DNA from: Diphasiastrum complanatum
Taxonomy: Eukaryota; Streptophyta; Lycopodiopsida; Lycopodiales; Lycopodiaceae
Assembly: GCA_029204225.1 (NCBI GenBank)
Contig: CM055102.1
Location: 33,330,585 to 33,392,584, forward strand
Length of the DNA stretch: 62,000 nt
Direction: 5' to 3'
Positions 23,521 to 36,938 of this stretch are shown piece after piece. A model generated the notes under the pieces. The model was not told where the DNA came from. It ran no database searches and saw nothing but the letters and a program-made list of their open reading frames with translations. The position numbers and the translations under genes were made by a program. Each line of letters begins with the position of its first letter. Position 1 is the stretch's first letter.

Positions 23521-24480
23521 ACATAGAAGGATATATATGGATTGAAGCAAGCACCACGTGCTTGGTACAGCCACTTCGATGACTATCTCATATCTAGAGG
23601 TTTGATACACACTTCTTCAGATTTCAATCTTTGCTACTTTGCTCGTGACTCTAGCATCACACTAATTGTGTTGCACATAGACGACCTCATAATCATAGGT
23701 AATGATGATGATTTGATTAGTGCAGTAAAAAAATATCTATCTTCCAGTTTGATATGACTGATCTTGGTCTAATACACTATTGTTTGCGAGTAAAAATCTG
23801 GCAAAGATGTAACAACATCACACTAACACAAACAAAGTACATGCACGAGATTCTGAATTGTTTTAAGATGTGTGATAACAAGCCAATATCTATACCTATG
23901 GAGTTTGGTAAGAAACTATCTAACCAGAATGAGAGTGAGCTAGTTGATGCTACTCTGCTCCCTAGGAATTCTTCGTTAATGAAGGGAACTTAACCCATGG
24001 ATTGCTATATGAGAGCTAGTAGACTTTCTCATTTTTACAGGGCTTTGTTGATTCAGATTGGGCAGGCTGTATTAATGACAGGAGATAAGCCACAAGGTAT
24101 GTTTTTCATGTTGGTGATGGTGTATTCTCTTGGTCTAGTAAAAAACAAGACACAGTTGCTCTTTCTACCATGGAAGCAAGATACAAAGCACTATGTTCAG
24201 CTATGTAGGAAGCAGTTTGGCTAAGAAGAGGGTTAGAAGACATTGGAATTGTATAGAGTAAGCCAACTGTAATCAAATGCGATAGCTATAGCACTATACA
24301 ACTAGCTAAAAATCATGTATTCCATGCACACACGAAGCATATAGAGATTAAATATCATTTCATTAGAGAGAAGTTGTTATCTAATGAAATAGATGTAGTG
24401 CATTGCAAAATAGAAGATCAATCAGCTGACATACTTACAAAAGTTTTAAGTACTGATAAGTTTGAAGTTTTTTAAGAAAA
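23521..24480 (+). pseudogene. Copia reverse transcriptase-RNase H fragment
   Basis: Begins YGLKQAPRAWYSHFDDYL and has the polymerase motif LHIDDLIII, then MTDLGLIHYCLRVKIWQ in a shifted frame, then RNase H (GFVDSDWAGCIND, SKKQDTVALSTMEARYKAL, ADILTKVL). Frameshifts near 23757 and 24000 plus several stops inactivate it. Upstream polymerase, integrase and gag are absent. Confidence 0.85.
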
Positions 24481-25125
24481 GTATTGAGAAGTGGAAGAAG
24501 ATGAAAGAATCGACAAATTGTTGCAGGAAACCGCAACCAAAGAGGATTCACATTTATGCCTCTTGTCTTCTGACCTCGATTGCTCGGACAAAATTGATAT
24601 TTATTTCAACACAAAACAATCAAGTTCGTTGTTGTACCCAGATAGAATTCGATTATGACTGGAAGCTACTGTCTGTTAGATCAGATCTACAATCTTCCAA
24701 AGTGTAGACAGACATTTCTGACCTGCATTTTAAAAATTGTCTAAGCATTCAATAAGAATGAGCTAGTGTGCAGAATAAAGATAAACAGCTGAACATATAC
24801 CGACAACAATCAGACATCAAAGCATTCGATATTAATCAAGATAAAGATAAGCATGTGCATAAACAACTATCATTTTATCAATGATCTTTTGCAAGAGCAT
24901 TGTGTGACAAACCCACCCAGTGCGTCGGCATAAGAGATACTATGTCTCTCACAAATTGTATCAAACAGTCTCACTTACTAGCGGACTCTTGGACATTGGT
25001 TGGCAGTTTTATGCCTAGCTCACATTGGTGTTCAACCAATTTTGATGTTCAACCGATTCGATGTTCAACCGATTCTCTCGTGTTTGATTTGTTTATAGGG
25101 ATAGAGAGAAGAAGGTTCAATTTAA
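24481..25125. other. No identifiable gene
   Basis: Lies between two opposing copia fragments and may contain their degraded 3' LTRs. No matching LTR pair was seen. Confidence 0.3.
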
Positions 25126-26725
25126 TTAGTGATTACAAGAACATCTAGTGAAGCACGTTCTACCGACACTCAGTTTGTCGTCGCCATTGTCTGTGGAGCT
25201 GGTATTCCTCCTGGTACTTGGCTTGATCTCCTTTGTACTTGGAGCGTGAAGATCCACCGTCTTTCGGTCTTCGGGTGTTTCGAGCTCCTTTGGTCTTCGA
25301 ACTTTGGATCTTCGTCTTCGAGTCTTCATTCGTTTGACCTTCATGTTTTTCTTCGTTGAAACCGTTATGTAGCGGTTATGGTCTGGGGCAGTTTCTGGTT
25401 GTGGGCAGATCCTTTGTATTTTTGCAGATACAAAGACCTGTTGGTCGTTTTCGTGTTTTTCTGCAGACACGAACTCGAAAGCTATCAAAGCTTTATGGCT
25501 AGAAACATTAAGTTTCGTCAGCTCCCTCTCAAAGCGTGGTAGCTTTACGATTCCCAGACTGGTCCTCTGCCTTTCGAACATCCCTTTGTCTAAGGGCTTA
25601 GTAAAGATGTTGGCTACCATCTGCTTTGTTCCAATGAAGGTGGTTTCAATTCGTTCCTCTCAACTAGGGCCCTTATCAAATGATATTTGATTGCAATGTG
25701 TTTGGTCCTTGAATATAACACGTCAAGTGTATGGCAAATGTATTGTCCATTTGCAGAATTAGAGGCTTGTTGGTGGTTTCACCCAGTCCGTCAAGGAACT
25801 GTCTAAGCCATGTGATCTCGTTGGCCATCTTGGCGACTGAGACATATTTTGATTTGTAGGATGACTGAGCAGTGATGGTTTGCTTCTTGTTGACCCAGAG
25901 AATGGTTGTCTTTGCTGTGATGGTGCACCCTCCTGAGACACTTTTATAGTCGTCCTTTAGTGATGCCCAACTTGCATCACTGTAGGAGTGCAATTGGAAT
26001 CCAACATCACAGGAGTAACACATCCTGAAATCCTTCATATTCTGAAGGTACCGTAGGATTCGCTTCGCAATCTTCCAGTGTATAGGACCTGGGTTCACGT
26101 TGAATTGGCTCATCCTAAACATGACATAAGCAATGTTGGGGTGCGTGTTATCTTCTAGATACATCAACGATCCAATTAGCCTCATGTAAGACGTTTGTTG
26201 CATGGCTTCCTTCTCTTCGTCGGTTTTTGGACCATCTTCGTTTGTTAGAATCGTTCCTGCAAGCATTGGGGTGTTAGCCCCTTTGCAATTTGTCATCCCG
26301 AAATCATCTAGGATCTTTTGGATGTACCTGGACTGGTGAAGGTATAGCTTTCCTTCGTCACAGTCATGGTCCATTTGCAATCCTAGGTAGGATCTGGCTT
26401 GTCCTAGGTCTGTTACCTCAAAATGTTTCAAGGTGTCGCTCTTCACTTGCGCAATTAGCTCTTCGCTTTTGCACAAAATCAATGTGTCATCCACGTAGAC
26501 AATAATGATTATGATCTTCCCATCTATGACCTTTACATATACATTGCAATCGGCCATCAGTGGTTGGAAACCCAAGGATCGTAGAGCATGATCCTTCTTC
26601 TTGTACCATTGTCGCGCAGATTGCTTCAAACCGTAGATGCTCGTGTATTCGACAGGTGTAGGTGGGAAGTGATGTGCAAATGTAACCCGGGGGTTGGTCC
26701 ATGTAGACTTCTTCGTCCAATTTTT
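25126..26725 (-). pseudogene. Copia reverse transcriptase-RNase H fragment (different lineage)
   Basis: Minus strand. DEEVYMDQPPGYI (26710) leads into a 317-codon frame (26629-25676) with KQSARQWYKK, the polymerase motif VYVDDTLIL, the IGSLMYLEDNTHPNIAYVM block and RNase H (SYSDASWASLKDDYKSVSG, STITAQSS-like). A shift follows and then VANIFTKPLDK (25620). The tail beyond is basic and unassigned. The 5' edge at about 26725 is abrupt. The long uninterrupted frame suggests a younger fragment than the other copia pieces. Confidence 0.85.
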
Positions 26726-28734
26726 TTTTGTGGTATTATATCATGAAGGCCTTGACATCATTCTAAAATTGTTGGATTAACCCAAAAAAAAACATCATCA
26801 CAATCCATAAAACCTTTGCCTATACAACCATAAAAAATCTACCAAGCTATTTTTCTACATTCTTTTAATCTTCACAATAAAGTAAAATATGCCAATATGA
26901 CATGGCAAGACCTTTGTAGTATAATACCACATCGTTCTTGTTGATCAATCGTATTGTACATTAAAAAAGCATTTGTTTTTTTGCCACTTTCATACGATGC
27001 AATATTTCTTTGTGGAATCACACACTCTTACTAGAGAGATCATACACCAAGATATGACTTGAATATACACCATAGATGATAATATATGCACAATGACTTG
27101 ATATGCCCACACCTCCCTAACCCAATTTTAGATGTAACCACCCAAGCATAGTCCTTACATAGAGTAATTTTAAGTTTTAACCACTAAAATTTCATATTTA
27201 GAGGCAAGGCCTTGTGGCTTGTCACACGCTTGTTTACTTACAAACAATTTGGTGGTGAGCTTGGACTCAAGCCCAGACTCAAGCCCATTTCTCCAAGCTT
27301 GTGATCTATCAAGGTTCACGAGCTGCAGGATTAGGACAGGAGCACTACTGAACACAAGAAAAGTGAAAACTTTGAAAAGGGATTTTTTGGTTTCTGCCGA
27401 AAATGCTGAGAGCTGCTGTTGTAATAGAATAGATTTATATGACGACATCATTCTCAGAAATTCTATGGGATATCGATCTACTGCAATCCTCATATTATTT
27501 TTCTTCTAATTACAATATGCTCTTGACATGAATCATGCATGATGCGGTTGATCTGATATATAAAGGCTACTGATGAACTCACAAATAATTTGCTATTTTG
27601 ATTTTTCCATCCTGATTTTTTATGCTGGCGGAATTGATCACCGAATTCCTGGAAAGGGATGGATATTTCCTGTCGTTATTGAAGACAAAGATTGTTTTTC
27701 TTGCAAAATGCAATTAGCTTCAGAGAATGGGTTATAGCTTACATACTTGTAGCCTGAAAGTTCGCGGCATTTTAAATGGAAATCTGGAATCTGAAGATCT
27801 TTGTCAGGACTCAGGAGTCAGGATACTTCTGAGCGATTTAGCAGGGTTAGAAATACCTGTACTTGAGTCCAATGATCAGCTTATTTCATACCTTTGACTA
27901 TTGATGGCCACAGTTCAACTACTGTACGTATTAAAGGTTGACAGGAAACCATGCGCATGTGGAAGTAATTGATTACCCAAAAACAAAAGCGATCTAGTCA
28001 TAATTCAATTTAATGGAGCATGGCATCCATGATCCAGGGACCAGCATCCAAGGTCCACAGCTCAGGATCCAAGACATATTAAAAATCCTAAGTTTTCCCG
28101 ACATCTCGGGAGATCATTGCTGCTGGATTTTCGTGTTTATTGTGTAAATTAAAGCATGCATAGAATGCTGTGCTTTTATGACCTCAACAGCATTGACTAA
28201 AAGTACCTGGAAATTCTTCTATACTAGTTATAACTTATCACGCTGAATCACGATGTTCTCGCTGTTACTATTTTTGAATCATATCTGTAAAAGATACAGC
28301 CTACGATACAATGCGAGAAAAGTCAAGACCAGTGTTTTATGTTCTCTGTTCAAAAGCAATGGGATAACCGTGTAAATGTCGACAGCGGGATGTATTCATA
28401 CCTAAAATAAGAACTCAGGAGTCTGGAATCAGTTTTTTATTGTTTTTGCATGCTAGTTGATGTCCTCAGCAGTTCCTCTGAATCTAGCCTTCCCTTATGG
28501 AGATGAGTTCCTTGATGCTTTAAACTTTAAAGGTGCACAATGTTCACGCTCTTTTTTTTGCAAGTGAGTTGGTTTTTTACCGGTTTTTTTTTCTCGAACC
28601 TCCAAGTTCCTACAACTTTCAATGCTGGTCAGTTTGTCATTGAAGTTAAAAAGTGCACTTGCAAATTGATTATTGACATTCTCTTAAAAAGTCGATCATG
28701 CGCAATTTCAAACTTGCCACAAAATTCAAATAGT
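26726..28734. other. No identifiable gene
   Basis: AT-rich. Overlapping frames on both strands at 27170-27509 have no family features. Confidence 0.4.
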
Positions 28735-29145
28735 CATTAAAGAAAATATGGGCCCAAAGAGGGCCCTATAAGAAATGCCATGTAGGAGAGAAAAATAACT
28801 ATAAAGTAATTATAATATCATTTTCTACCTTCTTTACGCATCTGCCCGCACCACTTTCCATGTAAATGAATGCACCTTAGTTTAGTCCCATCAAACTTCA
28901 CTGGTGCTTAACCATAGTTAAAATATAGTTTTCAAAATGCTGAAATATTCTCTCCCAATAGTTGGGAACACTCAAAAATTTGAATTAGGAGTGACATTTC
29001 TAAAACAAAGCCTATGTCATCTCTATCTCCAGGGTCAAAAACAAGTGTTTAGCGCCATCTCTATCTCCAGCAGAGTCGTTAGTGCCATCTCTAGCTTTGT
29101 TATTGTTATTGTCATTGTGTTGTTTGTTACCATACTACTGTACTG

Positions 29146-31886
29146 ATGACAAAGCTTTATCATCTTCATCTGGATCTGTCACCAGAATATGCTATGCTCA
29201 GGACAAGAAATTCAAAGCAACCCAAATTGTCAACTTCTGATATGGTCCGATACAGGGAGGAAAAGCTAAAGCATGTAGATTTATGGTATCAGGAACATCT
29301 ATTGATCCATGTTCATTGCAAGATCCAGATTTTCATTCGGTGAGTCAGTTAATAATGTATATGTGTCATGGTAAAAATGGCCTTTTGGGTTACTGTGAGA
29401 ATTTGATGCTCTATGGAAATGCACGTTCAATGCAAAGAATACATTATTTGGAAGAGGAATCAAGGAAAATATCAAAGGAGTGCGAAGAAAAATCTACAAA
29501 GTTGAAAACTTGTTTGGATGAGAATGAGATGCTCAAGAAGGAGATCTAAAGGTTGAAATCTTCTTTGCATCATTATACAACTAGTAATGATGAGATAAAA
29601 ACTGCATTTCAATCCATGCGTATCTCATATTCAACAGAAAGGTCCGAAGCAACAAAAGGAAAAGACTGGTAATAAGGATATATGTGATCTATTATCCAGA
29701 GGAGGTCATAGAGAAAGACAAATCCGTGCACTCAAGTAAGTTATAACTTATTTGGTATTGAATATTGCTTGAACATTTTGATTCATTTATAATCACTAAT
29801 TTTGTTATTTATTCATTTCAACTTTCTGTTGATTTGCTTATTATATACTACTGTGAATACTATGAGTGTTCTAATTTCTACTGACATTTTCATGAACATT
29901 ATGTTTGCAATGCTGATCAGCATTGGTTGTTGAAGACCATTTGGCCGATGAGATTTCAATTGGAAACTCACTAAGATCTATCTTGACTTCTAAATCTATG
30001 AAACCAATTCTAAACAATAACAAAATGAAAAGGTTTCAGTTTTTGATAGCATTATGGATGAAGTTGGAAAAATATTAGACACTACATTGCTTCAGGGGGC
30101 ATGTGACTTTTCTAGCATCAATAGAGAAGCATATGCAACAATGTTTAAGATGGTAAAGGAGGCATTTGCACAGGTAAATATTAAAAAGTTTCCAATCCCA
30201 CGACCATTTCATCTTGTTTTTAAAAAAGACATGTTAAACCAAGATATGTAGACAATAGTTGGTAATTCATCTCATATCAATGAAGTGTATTGCTCGAAAG
30301 GAGAAAGTCTAGCTTATAACAATTCCAACAATTTATTTATTAACATTAATCAGTTACTAACATTCATCATAAATTTTTACGGTATCACAAATGAGAATGT
30401 CAATAATAAGTTGATAGTTGTTCTAGAGTTAGATGAGTGTGAAATTATAAAAGGACAAATAATGGAAAGAGTCAGTCTCACGATCATGAATGGAACACTT
30501 TCAAATTCAGAAGACTCAGAAGGCCTCAATTTCAGTGTTCAATCAGAAAATGATATCTGGTGGTCGACAGCATTTCAGGTATAGCGGTTCCTTTGCATAA
30601 TAAATAGGGATAATCATTTGAATATGGATTTCATTTGGGAAATCTTCTCTGTGTTAGTATTATGAGGCTAATCACATTTTTGTATTCTCTTATAGGTGAT
30701 GAAAGAAAACCATGAAATTCTATCATGGATATTCAATAGAACGTCATATCCTGCCATCATAAAAAATCACATGGAGGGAGTTCCACTCAATATTCCTGGA
30801 ATTGGCACTTTCAACATTAAATGGCATTTAGTAGGAGATCTGAAGACATTAAAATGTATGTTCAATGTATCTCATGGCGCTAACTCTAAACACCCTTGTT
30901 TGTACTGTATGAAAACAACAAAAGACATGACAAGGAGTACAAGAATATCAAGAGATCGAGAAGATCCTAATTGGAAACCTGTACTACCGATTCCTCTTCG
31001 AAATGTTCACATCTGTACATTGCACGCGAAGGTGCATATTATAGAAAAAAATAATATATCTTCACATCTTGTTTGCATGAAATTCCGAGCCAGAGGCCTC
31101 TGCGAAGGAGGCTATTTCCAGATTAGAGGATGTGTTGTCCAAAGCAAACTTACGTAAAGGCCATGTTAAAATAAAAAAAGATGACAAGCTATCAGGTAAA
31201 ATAGGAAATATTCCATACAAGCCGAGCATTGGAGGATCCAAAGCTCGAAGATTTTTATCAAATTATTCTGGCAAACAATCCAAGATTCAATACACGATTT
31301 GGAAAGAAAATATTGCAGCAACTCAAGATTTCGAAAAAGAAGGTTCTACTCGTATACACAAAGTAGATGTTTGGAAAAAGTTAGACAACATGGTGAAATA
31401 CTTGAGAAAAGATAAATTTTCAAATACTGATGTACAAATGATACAAAAAACAATTAGTGAATTTGTGGATGCAGTTCAAAGTGCATGGGGTGTTGATCAT
31501 ATAAGACATTATATGATAAGATTTTGATTTTACACTATGATAGACAAATATGTGCAATTAAATTAGATACTTTTGGTACTGATTTAGATTATGTTTTTAT
31601 GACATGCAACACATATTACGACATCATTTGACATTCTTTGGAAGAAATAGTGGAAGTCTTAGCATATGGTCATCGCAAGGAATGGCAAAATTTCATTGGC
31701 AAGCAAGAGCGACATTTCATAAAAGTACACAACATGGCGAGACTAGCACAAAAAACAGCTATATACTACAACTTTTCCAATGGTTTTACAGAAGAATCCA
31801 AATTCGTCATGATACAAAATCGACGGATTATAAAACATTTCAAAAAGTATGCAAATTTATACAAGCTAGTAGGTTGTAGACAATAA
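29146..31886 (+). pseudogene. Gene T of element A: candidate RNase H-fold transposase, decayed
   Basis: Starts MTKLYHLHLDLSPEYA. It has an N-terminal domain ending NGLLGYC, a coiled-coil region (29440-29550, Glu/Lys heptads), a variable middle, then a candidate catalytic core: VLELDECEIIKG (Asp at 30432), WHLVGDLKTLKCM (Asp at 30837), a CLYC zinc pair, VHICTLHAK, and a C-terminal block SIWSSQGMAKFHW. The homologue at 57941-60570 has Glu (QGMEKSH) where this copy has Ala, which suggests a D-D-E triad with a long insert before Glu. Introns are likely (donor at about 29738; 30580-30695; one ahead of the last exon whose donor GT is now AT). Frameshifts at about 29283 and in the core inactivate it. 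Function is inferred from motif order and context. No family was confirmed. Confidence 0.6.
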
Positions 31887-31958
31887 AATTTTGCATATTA
31901 AATGAAAATATTTACAAAGTACAATTCAGCAGTATCTACTCTGTTTCCAATACTTTCT

Positions 31959-33468
31959 CTAATGAAAGTTGCAACTTAGAATCATGCAACAATAATAACT
32001 TTCGTATGGATCCAACAGCTCATAGTTTTCATGCCTACTCAGATCAACGTCAGCAACATGCAATGCAAAATGAGATGATCTGAGCATGGAATTCACTGGT
32101 CCATATCCTAAAATTTTAATCGCAGTGGTATTCTTTACAAAAATTATTTTACGCACCTTATTGAAATTATGTCCTCCAAAAAAATGAGACAGTGCCTTGA
32201 TTGCCATAATCATAGTCTCACAATGAAACTTTGAACGGGCAACACTTATCTCATTATTCTTGAAGAACTTCAGATAGTGTCCCAGTGCATGATCTCTTGA
32301 AAATTATCCAACAGAAGATCTCTGCCCTCCTCGACGAATTGCAAAATCATCAAGGAAAATTGTTTCCTGAAATGATAAAAAACAAAGTAAGCTCAAGTAT
32401 ATAATCTGACATAACGAATCTACTAGTACATGATAAGATACAAAAACTTACGCATTCGGCTTTGTCTTCCCTGATTACTGTCTCTCCATCAATATTATGT
32501 CCACCTTTCGATGTCAATATTGTTGATGAATAGACAGTTGGTTGTGGAAAACCAAGTTGACTTTGAATTCTGAGAAACTCCTCCTCAGAAGGTAGATCAT
32601 CTTCTTTGTTGCGCTTTTCCTCCACAACCATTTTCAAGCAATCTTTCCCCGAATAAAACTTATCATTATGTACATCGTCAACACCAGGGAGAAGATCATC
32701 AGCATCAAAATCAATTATGTATGAAAATTCATCAAGCTCTTTGCTCAAAATGCAAAGAGTCTCAGCTTCAGTGAAATAAAAAAGATTCAATATATCCGAT
32801 ATTGTCAAAAAAAAATTATTATCTATATTATAAATAGGCAAAGTGATCAAAGATTTATCAGAAGGAGAAATGATTGTTCTAGGGGCTATAAACGATGCCC
32901 TATTTCGAGCAGGATCAAAATATGAACAATCATCTAAATTAACGCTCGTATCAATAAAAAAAGTATCTATATCTACAATCTTTGACTTTTCAGAGTTTGT
33001 ACCACTGGAAGAAGCAGCTTTAGAAGTGGAAGGGACAGTTTCAAAAGTGAAAGGTACAACTTCTGAATCGTCAAAAATATTTAACAAAAGAAAAAAAACA
33101 AATGTAGACTGAAAATCAACAAATCTACATTTTTTATTGTGAATTGGGCACTCATCTACAGACTTGAAATCATTATGTAACTTGGTGAACATTCTGTCAA
33201 ACTTAGCTTTATAGATATGCTTGTCAAGTGCCACCAGGTCCTGATAATGAATTATGTCTTCATTCTGAGATCTGAATAACGGAGTGCCGAGCAGAGACTT
33301 AAATTTGAGATATATCTCAGAAAATGTCTCCACACCAGGACCCTCAGTAATAGGAGGAATACAAAGAAAAGGAGAAAAAAGAGATTTGAAATACTCCAAA
33401 CTATCAATAGTACCAAATTCATGAAAAAAAGAAAGCAAACTAGAGTCAAAATTAGACATTTTAAACAA
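31959..33468 (-). pseudogene. Gene P of element A: conserved element protein of unknown function
   Basis: Exon 1 opens MFKMSNFDSSLLSFFHEFG at 33468 and stays open to a donor GTAAGT near 32450. After an acceptor near 32372, exon 2 reads ETIFLDDFAIRRGG, has one TAA, then HALGHYLKFFKNNE, and continues toward 31959. The N-terminal half is a hydrophobic/aromatic-rich domain of about 130 residues with a CPIHNKKC motif. The middle is acidic (DADDLLPGVDD). The B2 homologue (60794 onward) shares the weak N-terminal pattern, the same intron position and LDxFAxxRGG, so the gene is a genuine element component. It converges on T (72 bp apart) and diverges from H. One stop makes this copy doubtful as a functional gene. 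Confidence 0.6.
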
Positions 33469-33935
33469 AAACTACATATGTAAAATTCCAAATATCGCTC
33501 TCAAGCGCAACTGCAGGTCAGGCAAGAACTTCAAGGCAATGTGCGCTCGAAAGAGATATTAGAAATTAGAGTATCAGATCCGAGCGCATGAACAAAGAGT
33601 AGACAAGAAATGAGATGTAAGGCACGCTTGAATGCGACACCGGACGAGGCAATATTGGTTCTTGCAGGCGCAAGTTACTCAACGGAGGGTAATCAATGCA
33701 AATGGCATGCTTGAAATTGATATCCGGCCAAGAAGTCAAAAATTTACGTGAAAATCCGAGCCAAAAATGACCTATTTATAAAAAAAAATTTGCACGTGTG
33801 GAGGAGTTATGAAGGAACCTGTGTCGACGTATGATTGATCAGAATTAATACGCATTGTACATAAAATGATTGATCTGACATTTATCACGTGCGAGAATGA
33901 CACGCATCGAAAAGGGATTCATGCACGTGTCCCAA
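33469..33935 (-). promoter_or_regulatory. P-side half of the divergent P/H promoter
   Basis: A minus-strand TATAAATAGG box lies at 33771-33780, about 300 bp upstream of the P start. Between box and start are five copies of a 16-bp motif related to TATCGCTYTCRAGCGC (33493-33508 +, 33543-33558 -, 33572-33587 +, about 33623-33639 -, about 33705-33724 -). It is separated from the H side only by the later LTR insertion. Confidence 0.65.
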
Positions 33936-35203
33936 TGTTGCGCCGGCACCTCAAAGGGTGCTGGGACTTGAGAGGTTTCCCCAGCACGCGCTTAAGTCTA
34001 ACATTCATCCATCATGCACTTACGTAAAAGCCAACTCAGAAATGTAACAAGCTTTACTATTCAGACTTAAGAAAACTGGAATCCCAACCAACCCGAAAGC
34101 CAACTCTGAATCCTTCCCCAAAAGGTAACCAAAGGCAAAGACAAGCCACACATGAAACCCAAGGCATAGTGGTCACCAAACCGACCAATTGGCATAGCGG
34201 CAAGCCACACGTCGGTGACGTGGACCCTTAGACGCCAGCGATGCAAAAAGGTTGTAGTAAGGGTCCTTCCACTTGGACTAGTACCGGAGGTGAAACCGAA
34301 ATGGTAATCATCCCCAAGGATCAACTTTATTAGATCTGGAAGAGGTTACATTCATACATAGACTCACCGGTCTCGGGGCCACCAACACGTGCTGGGCATT
34401 GTGCCTGGCTCGTGCTGGTAGAGGGAGCTGAGACTTGGTGACTGGATTCGTGGCGCTGGTTGAGCTGCCCAAGTTTTTGTTTGCCGAACTTCCCCTATCG
34501 TTCTGTTGTGATTCAGGGAATATAGTGCTTTCTGGTAAAGCATGCTTTTTAGGACTTAGTTTTTATTTTGCTGATTAAGCCTGGCAAGCCTGGCAGAATC
34601 AGTCTGGCTCCCGGACATGGGTCCCGGGAGCCATCCCGGCGGCAGAATCAACTTGCTTTCTAACTAGGCCATAACTCGAGCTCCAGAGCTAGCTCATGAC
34701 TTGTGACTACTTGATTGGCTCACCACGGGTCGAAGGCTCAGTCCTTGATGTTCTAACTTGCTCTGGGACCTTAGAGAGTGTCACCCCTTAGAGTCTTGCA
34801 GGGCATGATGGGTGCACCCGAGTCAGCTTTACAACATCCTCCCCTCGTTTGATAAAGCTGATGTCCTCATCAGGGCGAAACTAGAACCTTAGACTCATGG
34901 CACGGGCTTTATTCACCGGCCAAAATTTATTCACCTATACAAGGGCACGGGCTTGATTCACCGGCCAAAGGAGACCAACTATAAAGAGAAGTAAAAACAT
35001 TGTGTTTGCACCCAGCACAGCAAAAAGTGTGGATCTAGTTCACTTATGTAAAACCTGTGAAATGCTACTGCACTTAGACATTAGACTGAAGCTCACTCCT
35101 CGATGAGATATGCGACTTACTTTATTAACATGAAAGAAAAAGGTACTTACAGCTCCCTTAAGCCTCAGATATGTCGTTTTTGTCGTACGTTTGGATGAGT
35201 CCC

Positions 35204-36025
35204 CTAGGACTCTAGATTTTTCGTTTGGTCGTCCAGGTTGAGCTCCTTGAGCTCTGCATCGGCACTTAGATTCACCTCTGATGTAGAAGCTGCAAGCAAT
35301 GTTGGCTCACTTTGGTCCCGTGTCAGCTGGTTTGTCACTGCTGGCTGCCCTTCGTTAAAGAGGTGAATGAGATTGGGAGGGATGGTTGGCTCAGGTTCAT
35401 TTGTGTCGTTCTTTTCTAGTTGGTCCCTTGGCACAGCTCTGACGACACAAGGTCTCCTGCCATTATATAATAACACAATGTTAACTCCTTTTTCCAAGAA
35501 GGCCACCACGTGTTCATTAAACCAGCTTAATCCCAAAATAGCATCAAAGGCATCCATCTTCAAGATTGTGAATGTTAGTCGATTCTTCTAGGTTCCCAGG
35601 GAGATTGGTAAATTGGTTGCCAATCTACAAGTGGTCATTGTACCTTTCGCGGTCTCCACACAAATAAGAGTCACATTTTCTTCACAATGGATGTCCAATT
35701 CCCCTGCCAGTTTTTCTGACAAGTAGTTATGTGACGCTCCCAGGTCTACCATGAAGTAAACGATCATGTCTTGAATACAGTCTTTCAGGTACAATAACTT
35801 TGATCCTCTCGCAGGAGTCGCCATGAGATGTTCACGATACGCCGCAAGTGCCCCTATTTGTTGTAAGACATTCAGGTACCAGCAGCTAACCAACCGTGTT
35901 TTACACCCGAATTCGAGCAGCATCTCTATATCAATGGTTAACCCGTACAGTTTGAATATGTCACCCTGCACCCCACAAGGCGCAGATCGTGCTTTCACCA
36001 ACCTAATGGCAGCACATTGTCTCAT
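35204..36025 (-). pseudogene. Retropepsin-like aspartic protease domain of gypsy-like element
   Basis: Minus strand. A 145-codon frame holds VYFMVDLGASHNYLSEKLA, the position of the D-S/T-G active-site loop, but with Leu in place of Ser/Thr (codon at 35741-35743). After one stop (35585) the frame continues into DAILGLSWFNEHVVAF, the usual ILGxxWL block near the end of plant gypsy proteases, then an acidic/Pro-rich linker ending at 35204. The DLG change and the stop suggest an inactive enzyme. The upstream part of the same frame is leader, not capsid. Confidence 0.75.
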
Positions 36026-36237
36026 CTGTCCTACATGCAGACGGCGCCAGACCTGAACCGTGGGAACTGACCGTGCTTACACCTCAAGGGCAGCACCTTG
36101 CCTCATCAAGTCCACCGTTCTGCCAACCACCCCGACCGTGGATGCACCCATGCTTACACTATGGGCAGCACCTTGCACAACGGTTGTCCTGACAAATCCC
36201 AAAACGTGGCCATCCTTGTGAGACTTGCATAGCTGAC

Positions 36238-36938
36238 TGTGAAAGTACTGTACTTTAGGACCTTAAATGGATCTACAAAAGATCCACAAGAGTGATTGGA
36301 TGCTTGCTTAACAATCTATCAAAAAACTAGACACAAAAAAGTTGATCTAGATTGGCAATTTGACAAACAACAAGCACTAACAATCAAAAGCATTGATAAA
36401 CATTGAAATCCGAGCCCACACGTGTGTACTACAGGCTGTAGTACGGCCTTCAACCTGAGAAACAAGTAGAAATTGATTTGGTCTCATTTGGATCACAAAA
36501 ACTCAATGTACATAGTGAACTAGCTTGAGATTGCCAATGAGCTCCAAAAATTTTCTATCTTCTCACTATGGAGAGAGGGAATACATAGCAAATTCGACTT
36601 CCTTCTTGAAGTTAGGTGGATTTCCAGCATGTAATAAGGAAGTTAACTCACTCTCCTTGACCTAAAATGAAACCCTAGTCTATTTCCTAGAGTTATGCTT
36701 GGTAGGTAGCTAGTTGGTCAAATTTTCACCTTAAACTTAGGTGTAGGTCCTATAAAGTAGGGATGACCACCAAATAGACATGACCAACTCTCTTGACTTG
36801 ACCTAACCTACATTAGGATGGATTTCCCATGTGGCATCATGGCCTCACATGTGTGGGACCCACTTGTGTACACAATTTACACTATTCTACATGGTTTTTG
36901 ATCAAGCTAGATTTGCCAATTTTTGGCAATTCTTCACA
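36238..36938. mobile_element. Solo LTR inside the gypsy-like leader
   Basis: 701-bp insertion absent from the homologous leader at about 21710. Its ends are TGTGAA...TTCACA (6-bp perfect inverted ends) and it is flanked by TGAC at 36234-36237 and 36939-36942. Comparison with the empty site (GCTGACCGG on the same strand) supports a 4-bp, perhaps 5-bp imperfect, duplication. No internal domain, so most likely a solo LTR. Confidence 0.8.

Noticed and set aside
28749-28768. GGGCCC palindromes as a separate small element
   Set aside because: They are part of the element A terminus and have counterparts at 42290 and 57533.
34067-34324. 85-codon frame repeated at 37098-37355
   Set aside because: Lies inside both LTRs, so the duplication is explained by the LTR pair, and no domain is recognisable.
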